This document shows positions 27,227 to 41,058 of a stretch of DNA of 64,000 bases, piece after piece. A program made the position numbers and the translations under genes. The stretch lies in assembly GCF_017309955.1 (NCBI RefSeq), contig NZ_CP021247.1:558001-622000 (forward strand), given 5' to 3'. Numbering within the stretch: position 1 is the stretch's first letter; the number at the start of each line of letters is the position of its first letter. Below the pieces are notes generated by a model. It was given only the letters and a program-made list of their open reading frames with translations, was not told the origin of the DNA and did not search any database. Source of the stretch: Novosphingobium sp. KA1 (GTDB taxonomy: Bacteria; Pseudomonadota; Alphaproteobacteria; Sphingomonadales; Sphingomonadaceae).

Positions 27227-27277
27227 CGGGGGCGACTTTGGGTGGAAAGTTGCCCATCCAACGCCTCTCCCATGTCT

Positions 27278-27371
27278 CGTCGCCCCCGCGAAGGCCGGGG
27301 CCCCGCTATCTGGAGGCAAAACTCCACCCTTGAAAGGGAACAGCGGGGTTCCCGCCTTCGCGGGAACGACG
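27278..27371. repeat. Extragenic palindromic repeat, family A copy 2
   Basis: The left arm begins cgtcgcccccgcgaaggcc and the right arm ends ccttcgcgggaacgacg, with internal agcgggg matching the same architecture as 7315–7407. Loop sequences differ between copies, so the arms are what is conserved. Confidence 0.8.
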
Positions 27372-27391
27372 ACTTTAGGTGGTTAGCTGCC

Positions 27392-27799
27392 TTAACCGCC
27401 TTTGGAGTAACTGCATCCGTTGAATGTGAGTTCACCTGAGGCTGTATCGAACTGGCCGTCCGCCCAGTAGCCCGGCCTGTCATCGATACCGCCGAGAAAT
27501 CCTTCCATTACGGTTAATCTGACACGAACCGGCTTAATAGGGTAAGTATAATCACCTCGTCTGAGCCTGAAAGAAATGATACCTGGGTATACCTTCCCTC
27601 GCGTAGCTGACCTGCTCTTCAAATCTTGCAATAATTGATACTGCCTTTCCCAGTGAGATAAATCGCCGACACAGGCAATTTGGGAAATACGTTGCTCAAT
27701 TCGATCGACATCACTCTTGGCGGGGAGGATCGGAATACCTTCGGTACTGTCACAAGCAGCGAGGAAGAACAGGAATGGGAGGGGGAAATATGACTTCAC
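27392..27799 (-). CDS. Hypothetical lipoprotein, low-GC orphan
   Basis: The frame from a GTG at 27799 encodes about 135 residues: VKSYFPLPFLFFLAAC is a lipoprotein signal with an LAAC lipobox, then DSTEGIPILPAKSDVDRIEQRIS and a mainly charged, beta-looking domain (FRLRRGDYTYPIKPVRVRLTVMEGF). Base composition is clearly lower in GC than its neighbours, and it lies against a block of extragenic repeats, both consistent with recent acquisition. No clear Shine–Dalgarno precedes the GTG, and I do not recognise a family. The open frame extends upstream to 27961, but that part is GC-rich and lacks protein character. Confidence 0.5.
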   Translation of the reverse strand: MKSYFPLPFLFFLAACDSTEGIPILPAKSDVDRIEQRISQIACVGDLSHWERQYQLLQDLKSRSATRGKVYPGIISFRLRRGDYTYPIKPVRVRLTVMEGFLGGIDDRPGYWADGQFDTASGELTFNGCSYSKGG

Positions 27800-27991
27800 G
27801 AATTGAAGATCACACACACAGTTGATGTCCGCAATGGGGCCTACCCGGAAAGTCCGCCCTGCCCCCAAAAAAACGGACCCGGCACGCCCCTCCCCTTGCG
27901 GAGCGTACCGGGTCCAACCTGACGGGCGATCGCCCTGCCGCCATCCGGTCCATGCCCCCATGAACCGGCGCGGCAGGGGCGATGCCGGCGA

Positions 27992-29176
27992 TCAGGCCAT
28001 CAGCACCTTGTCGAGTGCGAGGCGGAACTTCTGCATTTCTTCCGCCGAGCCCACCGTCACGCGCGACATCGTCGGATAGGCGCTCCACGAACGGCCGATC
28101 TGCACGCCTTGCGCCAGCAGCGCCTCCATCATCGCCTTGGGCGGCTTGCCGCCCCAGTCGACCATGAACATGTTCGCATGGCTGCCCGGCAGCACCTTGA
28201 GACCGCGCTTCTCGACATGGGCGATGCTGGCCTCGCGCGCGGCGATCATCTGGTCGCGGCGGGCCTTGATCTGGTCGGCCAGCGTCAGCGAGGCGGTGCC
28301 GCAGGCCACCGCCGTCATCGGCAGCATCGAGGTGACCTGCCCGCCGTCATAGCGCATCATCTTCTCGTGCAGCGCCTTGGACCCGAGCGTCAGGCCAAGG
28401 CGCATGCCCGCCATGCCGAACAGCTTGGAGAACGTGCGCATCACCAGCACATCGTCGCGCGAGGCGGCGAGCTTGGCGGCGTTTTCGGTGCCGGCGAAGT
28501 GGATGTACGCCTCGTCCACCAGCAGCACCGCGTCCTTGGGCTTGTTCTCGGCCAGCCAGACGATGTCGGCAATCGGCGTCAGCGTGCCGGTCGGGTTGTT
28601 GGGCGAGCAGATGTAGTAGAGCCCGGCGTTGGGATCGGCGGCCAGCATGGCCTTCACGTCATGGCGATAGTCCGAGGTGAGCGGCACCTTGGTGACCTTG
28701 GCGCCGATCCAGGCACCGGTGCGCCAGATCGATTCGTAGGTCGGGTCGGCGGTGACGATCCCGCGCGAGGGCGAGGCGAAGGTGATCGCGGTGCGGCTGA
28801 GCGGGTCGCTCGACCCCGGCCAGGCGACCACGTGGTCCACCGGAATGCCCTCGACCTGGGCGACCGCCGCAAAAAGCTTGGCGTGGTCGTCATTGGGCTC
28901 GTAGCGGTTGCCCTGCGAGACGATCGCCATGGCCGCCTGCGCGCCGGCCGGGAACGGACCGGTCCAGCACTCGTTGGCGCCGATGCGCACCGCGCCCGCC
29001 ACCGCCTTGGCGGCCTGCTGCGCGCTGGCCGGCATGACCTGCATCGCCGCCATGCCGCCGCCCAGCAGCGCCGCGATCCTGCCCAGGTTGCGGCGCGAAT
29101 AACCGCGCGCCAGCAGATCCTGCGTTACCTCTTCACCGCCGATACGCTCGGCCAGCATGTCTTGCTCAAGCTGCAT
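27992..29176 (-). CDS. PLP-dependent aminotransferase (class I/II, HisC-like) with Tat-type leader
   Basis: This 394-residue protein has fold-type I hallmarks: CSPNNPTGT (~190–198), LLVDEAYIHF with the pyridine-N Asp ~221, and the PLP lysine ~251 in RTFSKLFGMAGMRLG. It resembles histidinol-phosphate aminotransferases. Unusually, its N-terminus reads SRRNLGRIAALLGGGMAAMQVMPASAQQA, a twin-arginine motif, hydrophobic stretch and AxA cleavage site. It is therefore predicted to work in the periplasm after folding with PLP. AAGGAG lies 8 bases before the ATG. It follows a TauE/SafE permease and a TonB receptor on the same strand. Confidence 0.88.
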   Translation of the reverse strand: MQLEQDMLAERIGGEEVTQDLLARGYSRRNLGRIAALLGGGMAAMQVMPASAQQAAKAVAGAVRIGANECWTGPFPAGAQAAMAIVSQGNRYEPNDDHAKLFAAVAQVEGIPVDHVVAWPGSSDPLSRTAITFASPSRGIVTADPTYESIWRTGAWIGAKVTKVPLTSDYRHDVKAMLAADPNAGLYYICSPNNPTGTLTPIADIVWLAENKPKDAVLLVDEAYIHFAGTENAAKLAASRDDVLVMRTFSKLFGMAGMRLGLTLGSKALHEKMMRYDGGQVTSMLPMTAVACGTASLTLADQIKARRDQMIAAREASIAHVEKRGLKVLPGSHANMFMVDWGGKPPKAMMEALLAQGVQIGRSWSAYPTMSRVTVGSAEEMQKFRLALDKVLMA

Positions 29177-29212
29177 CTTTCAAACTCCTTCGCGAAACAG
29201 GTGGTTTTTCCG

Positions 29213-30040
29213 TCAGATTTTCAGAGCATTGTGGAACATGACCATGGAGATCACGATCAGGTAGACGCCGAAGATCCGCTTCAGCATGCGCGGCTCCAGC
29301 CAGTGCGCGGCGGCCACGCCGAGCGGCGCGGTCAGGACCGACATCGAGGCGATGGCGAGCGTCGCCGGCAGGTTGACGAAGCCGAGCGAGCCCCAGGGCA
29401 GGCCCTTGTCGTGCAGGCCGATGATGGCAAAGCCGATGGCGCTGGGAATGGCGATCAGCGTACCCACGCCGGACGCCGTGCCCACCGCCTTGTGGATCGA
29501 GCGGCCGCACAGCGTCATCACCATGATCGCGATGGTGCCGCCGCCGATGCCCAGCAGCGAGGAAAACGTGCCGAGGCCGCCGGCAATGCCGACCCGCAGC
29601 ATGCCCGAGGGCATCTGGTCGGTGATCACCTTGTCGCCCACGCGCGGGACCAGGAAATTGAGGCTCATCAGCAGCACGCCCGAGGCGAACACCATGGTGA
29701 GCACCTTGCCGTCGACATGGCTGGCCAGCAGCACGCCGACACCGTCGCCCAGGATCACCCAGGGCGCCCAGGACTTGAGGATCTCGAAATCGACCGATCC
29801 GCGCTTGGCATGGCTCATGACCGAGCGGATCGAGGTGACGATGATGGTCGCCGCCGAAGTGCCGATGGCGACATGCGCGTATTGTGCATGGTCGCCGCCC
29901 AGCAGCGGCAGCATCAGCAAAAGTGCGGGGACTACAATGAAGCCGCCACCGATCCCGAACACGCCGCCGGCGAACCCGGCGACAAGGCCGGCCACCAGCA
30001 GTCCGACCGCGGGGATCAGCCAGCCCATTTCAGATAGCAT
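29213..30040 (-). CDS. TauE/SafE (TSUP) family permease
   Basis: This 275-residue membrane protein has two similar halves of about four segments each. The first contains GLVAGFAGGVFGIGGGFIVVPALLL; the second contains GTFSSLLGIGGGTIAIMVMTL. These GxGGGxxxxP and GxGGG repeats define the TSUP family, whose members move sulfite, sulfoacetate, taurine-derived or other organic anions across the inner membrane. The gene sits between a TonB receptor and an exported aminotransferase on one strand, with a gap of 36 bases to the latter. I start at ATG 30040 (MLSEMGW); 30028 is also possible. Confidence 0.88.
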   Translation of the reverse strand: MLSEMGWLIPAVGLLVAGLVAGFAGGVFGIGGGFIVVPALLLMLPLLGGDHAQYAHVAIGTSAATIIVTSIRSVMSHAKRGSVDFEILKSWAPWVILGDGVGVLLASHVDGKVLTMVFASGVLLMSLNFLVPRVGDKVITDQMPSGMLRVGIAGGLGTFSSLLGIGGGTIAIMVMTLCGRSIHKAVGTASGVGTLIAIPSAIGFAIIGLHDKGLPWGSLGFVNLPATLAIASMSVLTAPLGVAAAHWLEPRMLKRIFGVYLIVISMVMFHNALKI

Positions 30041-30121
30041 CACAAGCGCAACTCCCTGAAAACTCGAAATAGATGGGTGCTGCATCCGGGGGCGGACGCA
30101 GCACCCTTCAGATGGTATCGA

Positions 30122-32746
30122 TCAGAATTTCACGGTGACGCGGCCATAGTAGTATCCACCATTGATACCGTAGGGCGAAATGGTGGGATATACGTTGGAC
30201 GCATAAGAACTTGACCCTGAAGCCAATTGCGCGGCACGGATATTTTCGTAGGAGCGCTTGGTCGGATACTTGTTGAACAGGTTGTTCGCGCCGATCGAGA
30301 GCTTGATGCTCTCGGTCGCCTTCAGGCCCAGTTCGAGGTCGGTGATGAACGCCGACTTGACCGGCACCTTGAGGTCCTGCCCCGCGATCGGGCTGCCGCC
30401 CGGCGCGGTTTCCAGCGCATAGACCTTCGAATAGTAGCTTTCGCGCAGGTTCACCGAGAACAGGCTCGATTCCCAGTACGCCCCCAGCGTCGCACGGACC
30501 TTGGGGGTGCTGTGCTCCAGCGTGGCGACGCTGTAGCTGCTGATCAGCGCCGAGCGCGCGGGATTGACGGTGCTGGTGTAGAGCGCATCGGGCAGGCTGG
30601 CGATCTTCTTGACCTTGTTCTCGTTGTAGTTGGCCGAGAGGGTCCAGTTCACCATGCCGATGCCGGTCGGCATGTCGTAGGAGGCCATGAAGTCCACGCC
30701 GCGGGTGCGCATGTCGGCGCCGTTGACGAAAGTCTGCACGGCCACGGTGCCGCTGGTGTTGCGGTTGCCGTTGACGTCGGTCAGCACGTAGCTCGGGATC
30801 TCGCCGCCAAGCGCCGTGGAAACCGCGTCGTAGACCGCCTGCTGGTTGTAGAGATTGTAGTTGTCGGCCGTGTAGGGCACGCAGCTGCTGGCATTCGAGC
30901 CCGAGTAGCCCTGGGGGCAATACTGGCCGTTGAAGCCGTAGAACGAGCTGGAAATCATGATGCGGTCGCGGATCTCGATCCAGTAGGCATCGATGGTGAC
31001 GCTGACCCGCGAGCTGGGCGTGAAGACCACGCCGGCGCTGAAGTTGGTCGACTTTTCAGGCTTGAGACCGCCGAAGCCGAGCGAGGCGGCCGCCGCCGAG
31101 TTGGCCGGAAGCACGCCCGCCACGCCGTTCGGCGCCACGTTGATGCCCGAATAGAAACCTTCCGCCAGGGTCGGCGCACGGAAGCCGGTCGAAACCGTGC
31201 CGCGCACCGCGAACATGTCGGAAATGTCGTAGCGCGAGGTCAGCTTGAACACGGTGGTATCGCCGAAGTCGCTGTAGTGCTCGTGACGCACGGCGCCGTC
31301 GACCAGCCACTCGGGCGTGGGCTTCAGGGAAATGTCGAGGTATTGGGAGAAGTTGGTGCGGTGGTAATTGCCCGCATTGTTGGGACCGTAGCCGAAGAAC
31401 GATTGCGCGCCCGACCCGTAGTAGGAAGCCGGATCGCCCGCGACGATGCCGTAAGTCTCGCGCCGCCATTCGAGGCCGCCGGCGATGTTCACTGGCTCGG
31501 CCAGACCGATGTCGAGCGGATAGGTCAGGTCGAGCGTGTTGCTCCACTGCGAGGCCTTGAAGTCGCCGTTGTGGAACTCGGTCGGGGTGAAGCCGGTGTC
31601 CTTGTAGAGCGTGGCGTTGGCCGAGTTCTCGACATAGACCTTGACCACGTCGTCGCCATAAGTCGAGGCGAGGTCGAAACCGAGGTCCCCGAACATGCCC
31701 TTGACGCCGCCGGTGAACGAATAGTCCGTCTCACGCACCGCTTCGAGCGGGGCGAAGCCGGTCGGGAACAGCGGCACGCCGGCGGCCGAGACGACGATGC
31801 CGGGGGTGCGGTAGTTCTCGTAGGCGCGGGCGTATTTGTGGCCGTAGCTGCCGAAGCTGTAGACCTCGAAATCGCCCGATTCCCAGCCTGCATCGTACAT
31901 CGCGGTGGTCTGTTCGATCTCGGGATCGCCGGCGATGCGGTTGACGTAGGGGTAGTTGGATGCGTTGACGAGGTCGGGATACTTGGTGAGGTTGCCGGTC
32001 GCCACCGAATTGCTGCCGTAGACGCGCGGGTCGACGTCGCCGCGGAAGCTGAAGCCCTTCTTCTTTTTCTGCACGGTCACATTGACGTGCGAATTCTCGA
32101 TCGGCGCGAAGCCGACATTGCCCGAGACGCTGTAGGTATCGCCGCCCTGGTCCATGTACTGGCCGGCCGTGCCGCTGAGCATGCCGCCGTGGTCGGAATC
32201 CTTGAGGATGATGTTGATGACGCCGGCGATGGCGTCGGTGCCGTACTGCGCGGCAGCACCGTCCTGGAGCACTTCGATATGGCCGATCGCATCGGTCGGG
32301 ATGAAGCTCATGTCCGGCGCCGCGCTGCCCCCGTAGGGACCGCCGGCGATCGAGACGTTGGCCGTGCCGTGGCGGCGCTTGCCGTTGATCAGGATCAGGG
32401 TGTGGTTGGGCGACAGGCCGCGCAGCTTCATCTGCAGGTTGTGCGCCTGGAGATCGCTGCCGAAGGCCTGCGCCTGGATCGAGGGAAGGTTCTGCGCGAG
32501 GCTCTGGACCAGGTCCGGCTGGCCGGTCCGCCCCAGCGCCTCGCTGGTCATGATCTGGATCGGCGCCGGGCTTTCGGTAGCCTTCATGCCGATCGTGCGT
32601 GTGCCGGTGACGATGATCGCGCCGGTGGCGGTGTCTGCCGCTTCGCTCGCCTCTCCCTCGACCGGCTCGTCCGCCAGTGCCGGGGCGGACCCCATGATAA
32701 GCGCCGCTGCCAGCGCCGATGCCGATACGGATACCCTGTACTTCAT
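30122..32746 (-). CDS. TonB-dependent receptor 3
   Basis: This 874-residue protein has a signal peptide (KYRVSVSASALAAALIMGSAPALA). The plug has AIIVTGTRTIG, LQMKLRGLSPNHTLILINGKRRH, VLQDGAAAQYGTDAIAGVINIIL, which is the compact FyuA/CirA-like plug rather than the longer carbohydrate-type plug of the other two receptors here. The barrel ends GYYYGRVTVKF. The ligand is unknown. It is the first gene of a three-gene same-strand set with a TSUP permease and an exported aminotransferase, so an amino-containing organic anion is a reasonable guess. A ggggg ribosome site precedes the ATG. Confidence 0.9.
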   Translation of the reverse strand: MKYRVSVSASALAAALIMGSAPALADEPVEGEASEAADTATGAIIVTGTRTIGMKATESPAPIQIMTSEALGRTGQPDLVQSLAQNLPSIQAQAFGSDLQAHNLQMKLRGLSPNHTLILINGKRRHGTANVSIAGGPYGGSAAPDMSFIPTDAIGHIEVLQDGAAAQYGTDAIAGVINIILKDSDHGGMLSGTAGQYMDQGGDTYSVSGNVGFAPIENSHVNVTVQKKKKGFSFRGDVDPRVYGSNSVATGNLTKYPDLVNASNYPYVNRIAGDPEIEQTTAMYDAGWESGDFEVYSFGSYGHKYARAYENYRTPGIVVSAAGVPLFPTGFAPLEAVRETDYSFTGGVKGMFGDLGFDLASTYGDDVVKVYVENSANATLYKDTGFTPTEFHNGDFKASQWSNTLDLTYPLDIGLAEPVNIAGGLEWRRETYGIVAGDPASYYGSGAQSFFGYGPNNAGNYHRTNFSQYLDISLKPTPEWLVDGAVRHEHYSDFGDTTVFKLTSRYDISDMFAVRGTVSTGFRAPTLAEGFYSGINVAPNGVAGVLPANSAAAASLGFGGLKPEKSTNFSAGVVFTPSSRVSVTIDAYWIEIRDRIMISSSFYGFNGQYCPQGYSGSNASSCVPYTADNYNLYNQQAVYDAVSTALGGEIPSYVLTDVNGNRNTSGTVAVQTFVNGADMRTRGVDFMASYDMPTGIGMVNWTLSANYNENKVKKIASLPDALYTSTVNPARSALISSYSVATLEHSTPKVRATLGAYWESSLFSVNLRESYYSKVYALETAPGGSPIAGQDLKVPVKSAFITDLELGLKATESIKLSIGANNLFNKYPTKRSYENIRAAQLASGSSSYASNVYPTISPYGINGGYYYGRVTVKF

Positions 32747-33687
32747 CTAGGCCCCCTTGCCTGGTTCATGTCCACGGTTACGGCCTCTCCCTGTGTCTCG
32801 CGGTCGGCTCCTCCCCGATGACGGGCGCACTTTCCCGCAGCCGCCGAAACGCACCCGGCAGCCGGCCAACAGCACCTGGGCTGTCCGGAAAGGGCGTGCA
32901 CGCAAGCAGCGCCGGGCCCGGCCCCTGCGGGCGGCCAGTACGTGCTCGGGCGAAAACGCCGCGAAATCTGTTCGATCGGGAAACGGTATCCCCGCAGGCG
33001 GCCCGGACGATCGCGCCATGGCGACATCCCATCGGGCACGCCGAGACGGCGATCACCTCATGGCGAGGTCCTGGTCATGCAGGATGACGCTCCTGCTGCC
33101 GGCATCACGGCCGCAGCAGGTCGCCCGGAGCAAGGCTCCGCCTCATGGACACACTAAGATGCGACCACGTTCCCTGAAATTTTTCTATGTCTATTTGAAA
33201 AGCACCAAAAACGATTTCATCAATGCGTAATCAACGCCGATATAGGCACGCGAATTCCCGAAGAACATTGACCAGCCCCCTCATAAAGTTGGTCCTGCGT
33301 GTTTCCTTCGGACATCGACCCCTGGAAATATTATTTTGTAATATTATTTCGTTTCTGTTGCTCGACCGTATTTGAAATTTTTCGCGTGTCAACGCGGTGC
33401 GAGGTCAATTTTGCCCACTCAAGATTATGTGCGCCCAGCGTCAAATTGATCGCAAACGAATGCACTTCGAAACGGCATATTCTGCCGCGCGGCCCGGCGC
33501 AAAAGGCCATCCCGCCGCCCACTTTTTACTGGATCGAACGTCTCATGAATGGGACATTCCCGCCTCTATCCGGACTCGCCCGGAATTGCGTCCGGACTGC
33601 AATCGATAGCAGGATCACCGCGCCTGAATCGATACCTTGCGGCTCTGTGAAGCGGCGGGTCATGACGGCGGAGAAGGACGACTGAGA
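32747..33687. other. Long divergent intergenic region, AT-rich core
   Basis: A gap of 941 bases between divergent TonB receptor 3 and the GAF–Fis regulator. Open frames here are short and disagree in codon character, so I call no gene. 33160–33480 is AT-rich. At 33327–33349 the 10-mer aatattattt is directly repeated with a 13-base period. Promoters for both flanking genes should lie in this gap; I cannot assign boxes with confidence. Confidence 0.45.
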
Positions 33688-34662
33688 ATGGCCAGCGACA
33701 AGCTGAATCACAGCGATCAGGTCATGCACACCGTGCAGCAGGGCAATGCCGCGGCGGTGTCCGCCGTGGCCGCATCCTGGTGCCGCTCCGCGCTGCATCA
33801 CGGTCTCGACCCCGCCGCCTCGCGCAAGGGCGAGCGAATCGGCGGCACCTCGCTCACCGCCCTGCGCGAAAACAGCGGTGAACTGATCGCCGCGGCCACC
33901 CCCGCGCTCGACCATCTGTTCGGCAGCGTCGGCCGCACGGGATGCTGCGTCATCCTCTCCAACATCGACGGCGTGGTAATCGAGGCGCGGACCGGCGCCA
34001 GCGACGTGGCCCTGTTCGATTCGATCGGCCTGGCCCCCGGCGGCCAGTGGGGCGAGGCGGCCGAGGGCACCAACGGCATCGGCACCTGCCTTGTCGAGCA
34101 GCGCCCGGTGACGATCCTGCGCGGCGAGCATTTCGCCAGCCGCAACATCGGCGTCAGCTGCATGGACGCCCCGGTCTTCGATCCCGAGGGACGGCTGGTC
34201 GCCGCGCTCGACGTCTCGAGCGCGCGCGCCGACCACGGCGAGGCAATGGCGACGATGATCGCCGCGCTGGTGCAGGACGCCGCCCGCCAGATCGAGCGCG
34301 ACTACTTCTGCATGCGGTATGCCGACGCCCGCATCGTCTACAGCCCCGACCGCCAGGGCAGCGTGCCGCGCGGACGCGGGATCTCGCTGCTGGCGGTCGA
34401 CCGCGACGACCTGGTGATCGGCGCCACCCGCGCCGCGCGCCTCAGCCTGCGGCTCGGCACCAACCCGTTCGACCGCCCGCGCCCGCTGGCCGACGTGATG
34501 GGCGATTCGTCCAGCAGTTTCGACGACAGCGAGCGCGCGATCCTGCGCCAGGCGCTGGCGCGTTCGGGCGGCAACGTCACCCGCGCCGCCCGCGACCTCG
34601 GGATCGGCCGCGCCACCATGTACCGCCGCATGGAGCGCGTGGGCATCGCGCCGGGGCAATAA
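33688..34662 (+). CDS. GAF-domain regulator with Fis-type HTH, no AAA+ domain
   Basis: This 324-residue protein has an AcoR-like N-terminus (SWCRSALHHGLDPAASRKGE), a GAF domain (~60–215) with GEAAEGTNGIGTCLVEQRPVTI and ASRNIGVSCMDAPVFDPEGRL, and a C-terminal Fis-type helix-turn-helix (ILRQALARSGGNVTRAARDLGIGRATMYRRMERVGI). Full-length AcoR/DhaR proteins have a central sigma54-activating AAA+ module between these parts. Here it is absent and no Walker motif is seen. It probably controls the aldehyde dehydrogenase gene downstream and perhaps the divergent receptor set. GGAGAAGGA precedes ATG 33688. Confidence 0.85.
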   Translation: MASDKLNHSDQVMHTVQQGNAAAVSAVAASWCRSALHHGLDPAASRKGERIGGTSLTALRENSGELIAAATPALDHLFGSVGRTGCCVILSNIDGVVIEARTGASDVALFDSIGLAPGGQWGEAAEGTNGIGTCLVEQRPVTILRGEHFASRNIGVSCMDAPVFDPEGRLVAALDVSSARADHGEAMATMIAALVQDAARQIERDYFCMRYADARIVYSPDRQGSVPRGRGISLLAVDRDDLVIGATRAARLSLRLGTNPFDRPRPLADVMGDSSSSFDDSERAILRQALARSGGNVTRAARDLGIGRATMYRRMERVGIAPGQ

Positions 34663-35003
34663 CCGGCGCAGCGGCGGGCAGCGACGGCGATGTCTCCCTG
34701 CCGATCCCCAGATCAATCCCGCTGCCAATCGCGCGCCAATCCCCCTGCCCCGGCAGCACAGGCCGCCCATCCTGCTGGTACGACAGCCCTGCCCGGCCGC
34801 CGCGAAATGGCGGATTTCCGGGCCCCGACGCCGGTTCCGGCAGCGTGTTTCGCGATTGTAACGGCGAGCCGCGCGACCGTCTCACCCGCGATACACCCGG
34901 CCCGGCGGCTTGCGACGCCCCCCTGTCTGGACGCCCCGGAAACTGACACTCTTCAAGCCAAGGACGGGTAACCCGCCCGGACCACATAGAGAGGATCAAG
35001 ACC
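34663..35003. other. Intergenic region before the aldehyde dehydrogenase
   Basis: A gap of 341 bases, GC-rich, with no gene. A good ribosome site (agagagga) lies just before the dehydrogenase ATG. I looked for a TGGCAC–TTGC sigma54 pair and did not find one, consistent with the neighbouring regulator lacking an AAA+ domain. Confidence 0.4.
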
Positions 35004-36530
<1,527 letters not shown>

Positions 36531-36537
36531 TCGCCTT

Positions 36538-36564
36538 GCCGCTGCCCCGAAAGCGGGCAGCGGC
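36538..36564 (+). terminator. Hairpin after the aldehyde dehydrogenase
   Basis: gccgctgccc (36538–36547) pairs perfectly with gggcagcggc (36555–36564) around a 7-base loop, 8 bases after the stop. It has no T run, so it may be a weak or Rho-assisted terminator. Confidence 0.5.
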
Positions 36565-36728
36565 CTTGAATACCGCGTTACCCTGCGGGGTCGCACCAGC
36601 CCGGCGCGGGCGCGCCATGCGCTCTCTCCCAAGCGCCCGCGTCGGGCATTTTCCGTAACCGCGCATTTTCGACACGACAAGGCGTGCGGCCGTAAGAGCT
36701 TCACGCCACAGGGAAGGACTATCCGAAC

Positions 36729-37501
36729 ATGACGAACCGCCAGATTGCCGCGGCGTGCCTTGCCGCGGCCCTCTCCAGTCTTGCCTGCGCTCCGGGCGCC
36801 TCGGCGCAGGATGCCGCAGCCGGCACCGACGGTGCCGCGCCCCCCCCGCTCCCCAAAGCGCCACGCCCCAAAGCGCCACGACCAAGCCGGCATCCGATCT
36901 CTCGGTCAGCGTCACGCTCAAGGGCACGACCGACTACGTCTGGCGCGGCGTCAGCCAGTCGGACAACGACCCGGCGGTGTTTGCCGTCGTCAACCTCGGC
37001 TACAAGGGCTTCTATCTCGGCGCCGAGACCGAGAACGTGCGCTTTGCCGGCATCAAGCAGGAATGGGACATGTGGGGCGGCTATGTCGCCAGACTGGGCG
37101 GCGGGGTGTCGCTCGATGTCGGCTTCGTGCGCTACGGCTATGTCGATGCGCCTGTCGACATCGACACCTTCGAGGTGAAGGCGGCGCTGTCGGGCAAGGT
37201 CGGCCCGGCCTCGGTCAGCCTCGCGGGGTATCACACCTGGGACTATTTCGGGACCGGCGAGAACGCCACCTATGTCGAACTGGGCGCCTCCGCGCCGGTG
37301 ATGGACAAGCTCTCGATCTCGGCAGCCGCCGCGCGCCAGCAGATCGACCGCCTGAGCGACTACACGACCTGGAATGCGGGCCTGAGCTATCAGGTCCTGC
37401 CCGGCGCCTCGGTCGACCTGCGTTATTACGACACCGACCTCGACAAGCTCGGCAGGCTGTCAAAAGCCCGCGTGGTCGGCGCCTTCACCGTCACGTTCTG
37501 A
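36729..37501 (+). pseudogene. TorF-family putative porin with frame broken at a C8 tract
   Basis: The first part (MTNRQIAAACLAAALSSLAC..ASA) is a clean signal peptide in the frame starting at 36729. The mature barrel (SDLSVSVTLKGTTDYVWRGVSQSDNDP..RLSKARVVGAFTVTF) lies in another frame, open to 37501. WRGVSQSDNDPAVFA is typical of the TorF/TIGR02001 outer-membrane porin family. The switch falls at a run of eight C at 36840–36847. One extra C (C9), or two fewer, would join the two parts in frame through a Pro/Ala/Gln/Ser/Thr linker. A 15-base tandem repeat (ccccaaagcgccacg twice) follows directly. It may be phase variation, ribosomal slippage, a true mutation or a sequencing error. Confidence 0.75.
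36840..36880 (+). repeat. C8 homopolymer plus 15-bp tandem repeat
   Basis: Eight consecutive C at 36840–36847, then ccccaaagcgccacg twice (36851–36865 and 36866–36880). Both are slippage-prone and lie exactly where the porin frame changes. Confidence 0.9.
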
Positions 37502-37508
37502 AGGTACC

Positions 37509-37540
37509 AAGTCCGGCCGGGACGATGCCCGGCCGGACTT
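37509..37540. terminator. Bidirectional hairpin between the porin and GH2 genes
   Basis: aagtccggccggg (37509–37521) pairs with cccggccggactt (37528–37540) around a 6-base loop. It lies between convergent genes and would serve both strands. Confidence 0.75.
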
Positions 37541-37544
37541 CGTC

Positions 37545-40948
<3,404 letters not shown>

Positions 40949-41058
40949 GCGCTAAGTCTGCGGGGCTCCCCATAGCGCGGTTCTGCGCTCACGCAAACCG
41001 CACATCCGATCGATCCCCATCAACTTGTGCTTTGCCGAACGTTGCCGGCGGGTTACGC

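Larger units (their letters stand above)
26959..27391. other. Intergenic region packed with extragenic palindromes
   Basis: A gap of 433 bases between trmL and the orphan lipoprotein with no gene. It contains two different palindromic repeat units described separately (27141–27226 and 27278–27371). Confidence 0.7.

Noticed and set aside
30227..32821. Long plus-strand frame over TonB receptor 3
   Set aside because: A shadow of the receptor; the protein is Gly/Arg/Asp-rich with no recognisable motif.
32757..33230. Possible gene of about 157 codons in the divergent gap
   Set aside because: Codon character changes along it, it lacks a motif and a good start, and competing frames of equal length occur on both strands.
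34663..35003. Sigma54 (-24/-12) promoter before the aldehyde dehydrogenase
   Set aside because: I looked because the regulator is AcoR-like; no TGGC…TTGC pair with the right spacing was found.
36571..36720. Riboswitch in the leader before the porin
   Set aside because: The region is GC-rich and can fold, but I recognise no conserved riboswitch core.
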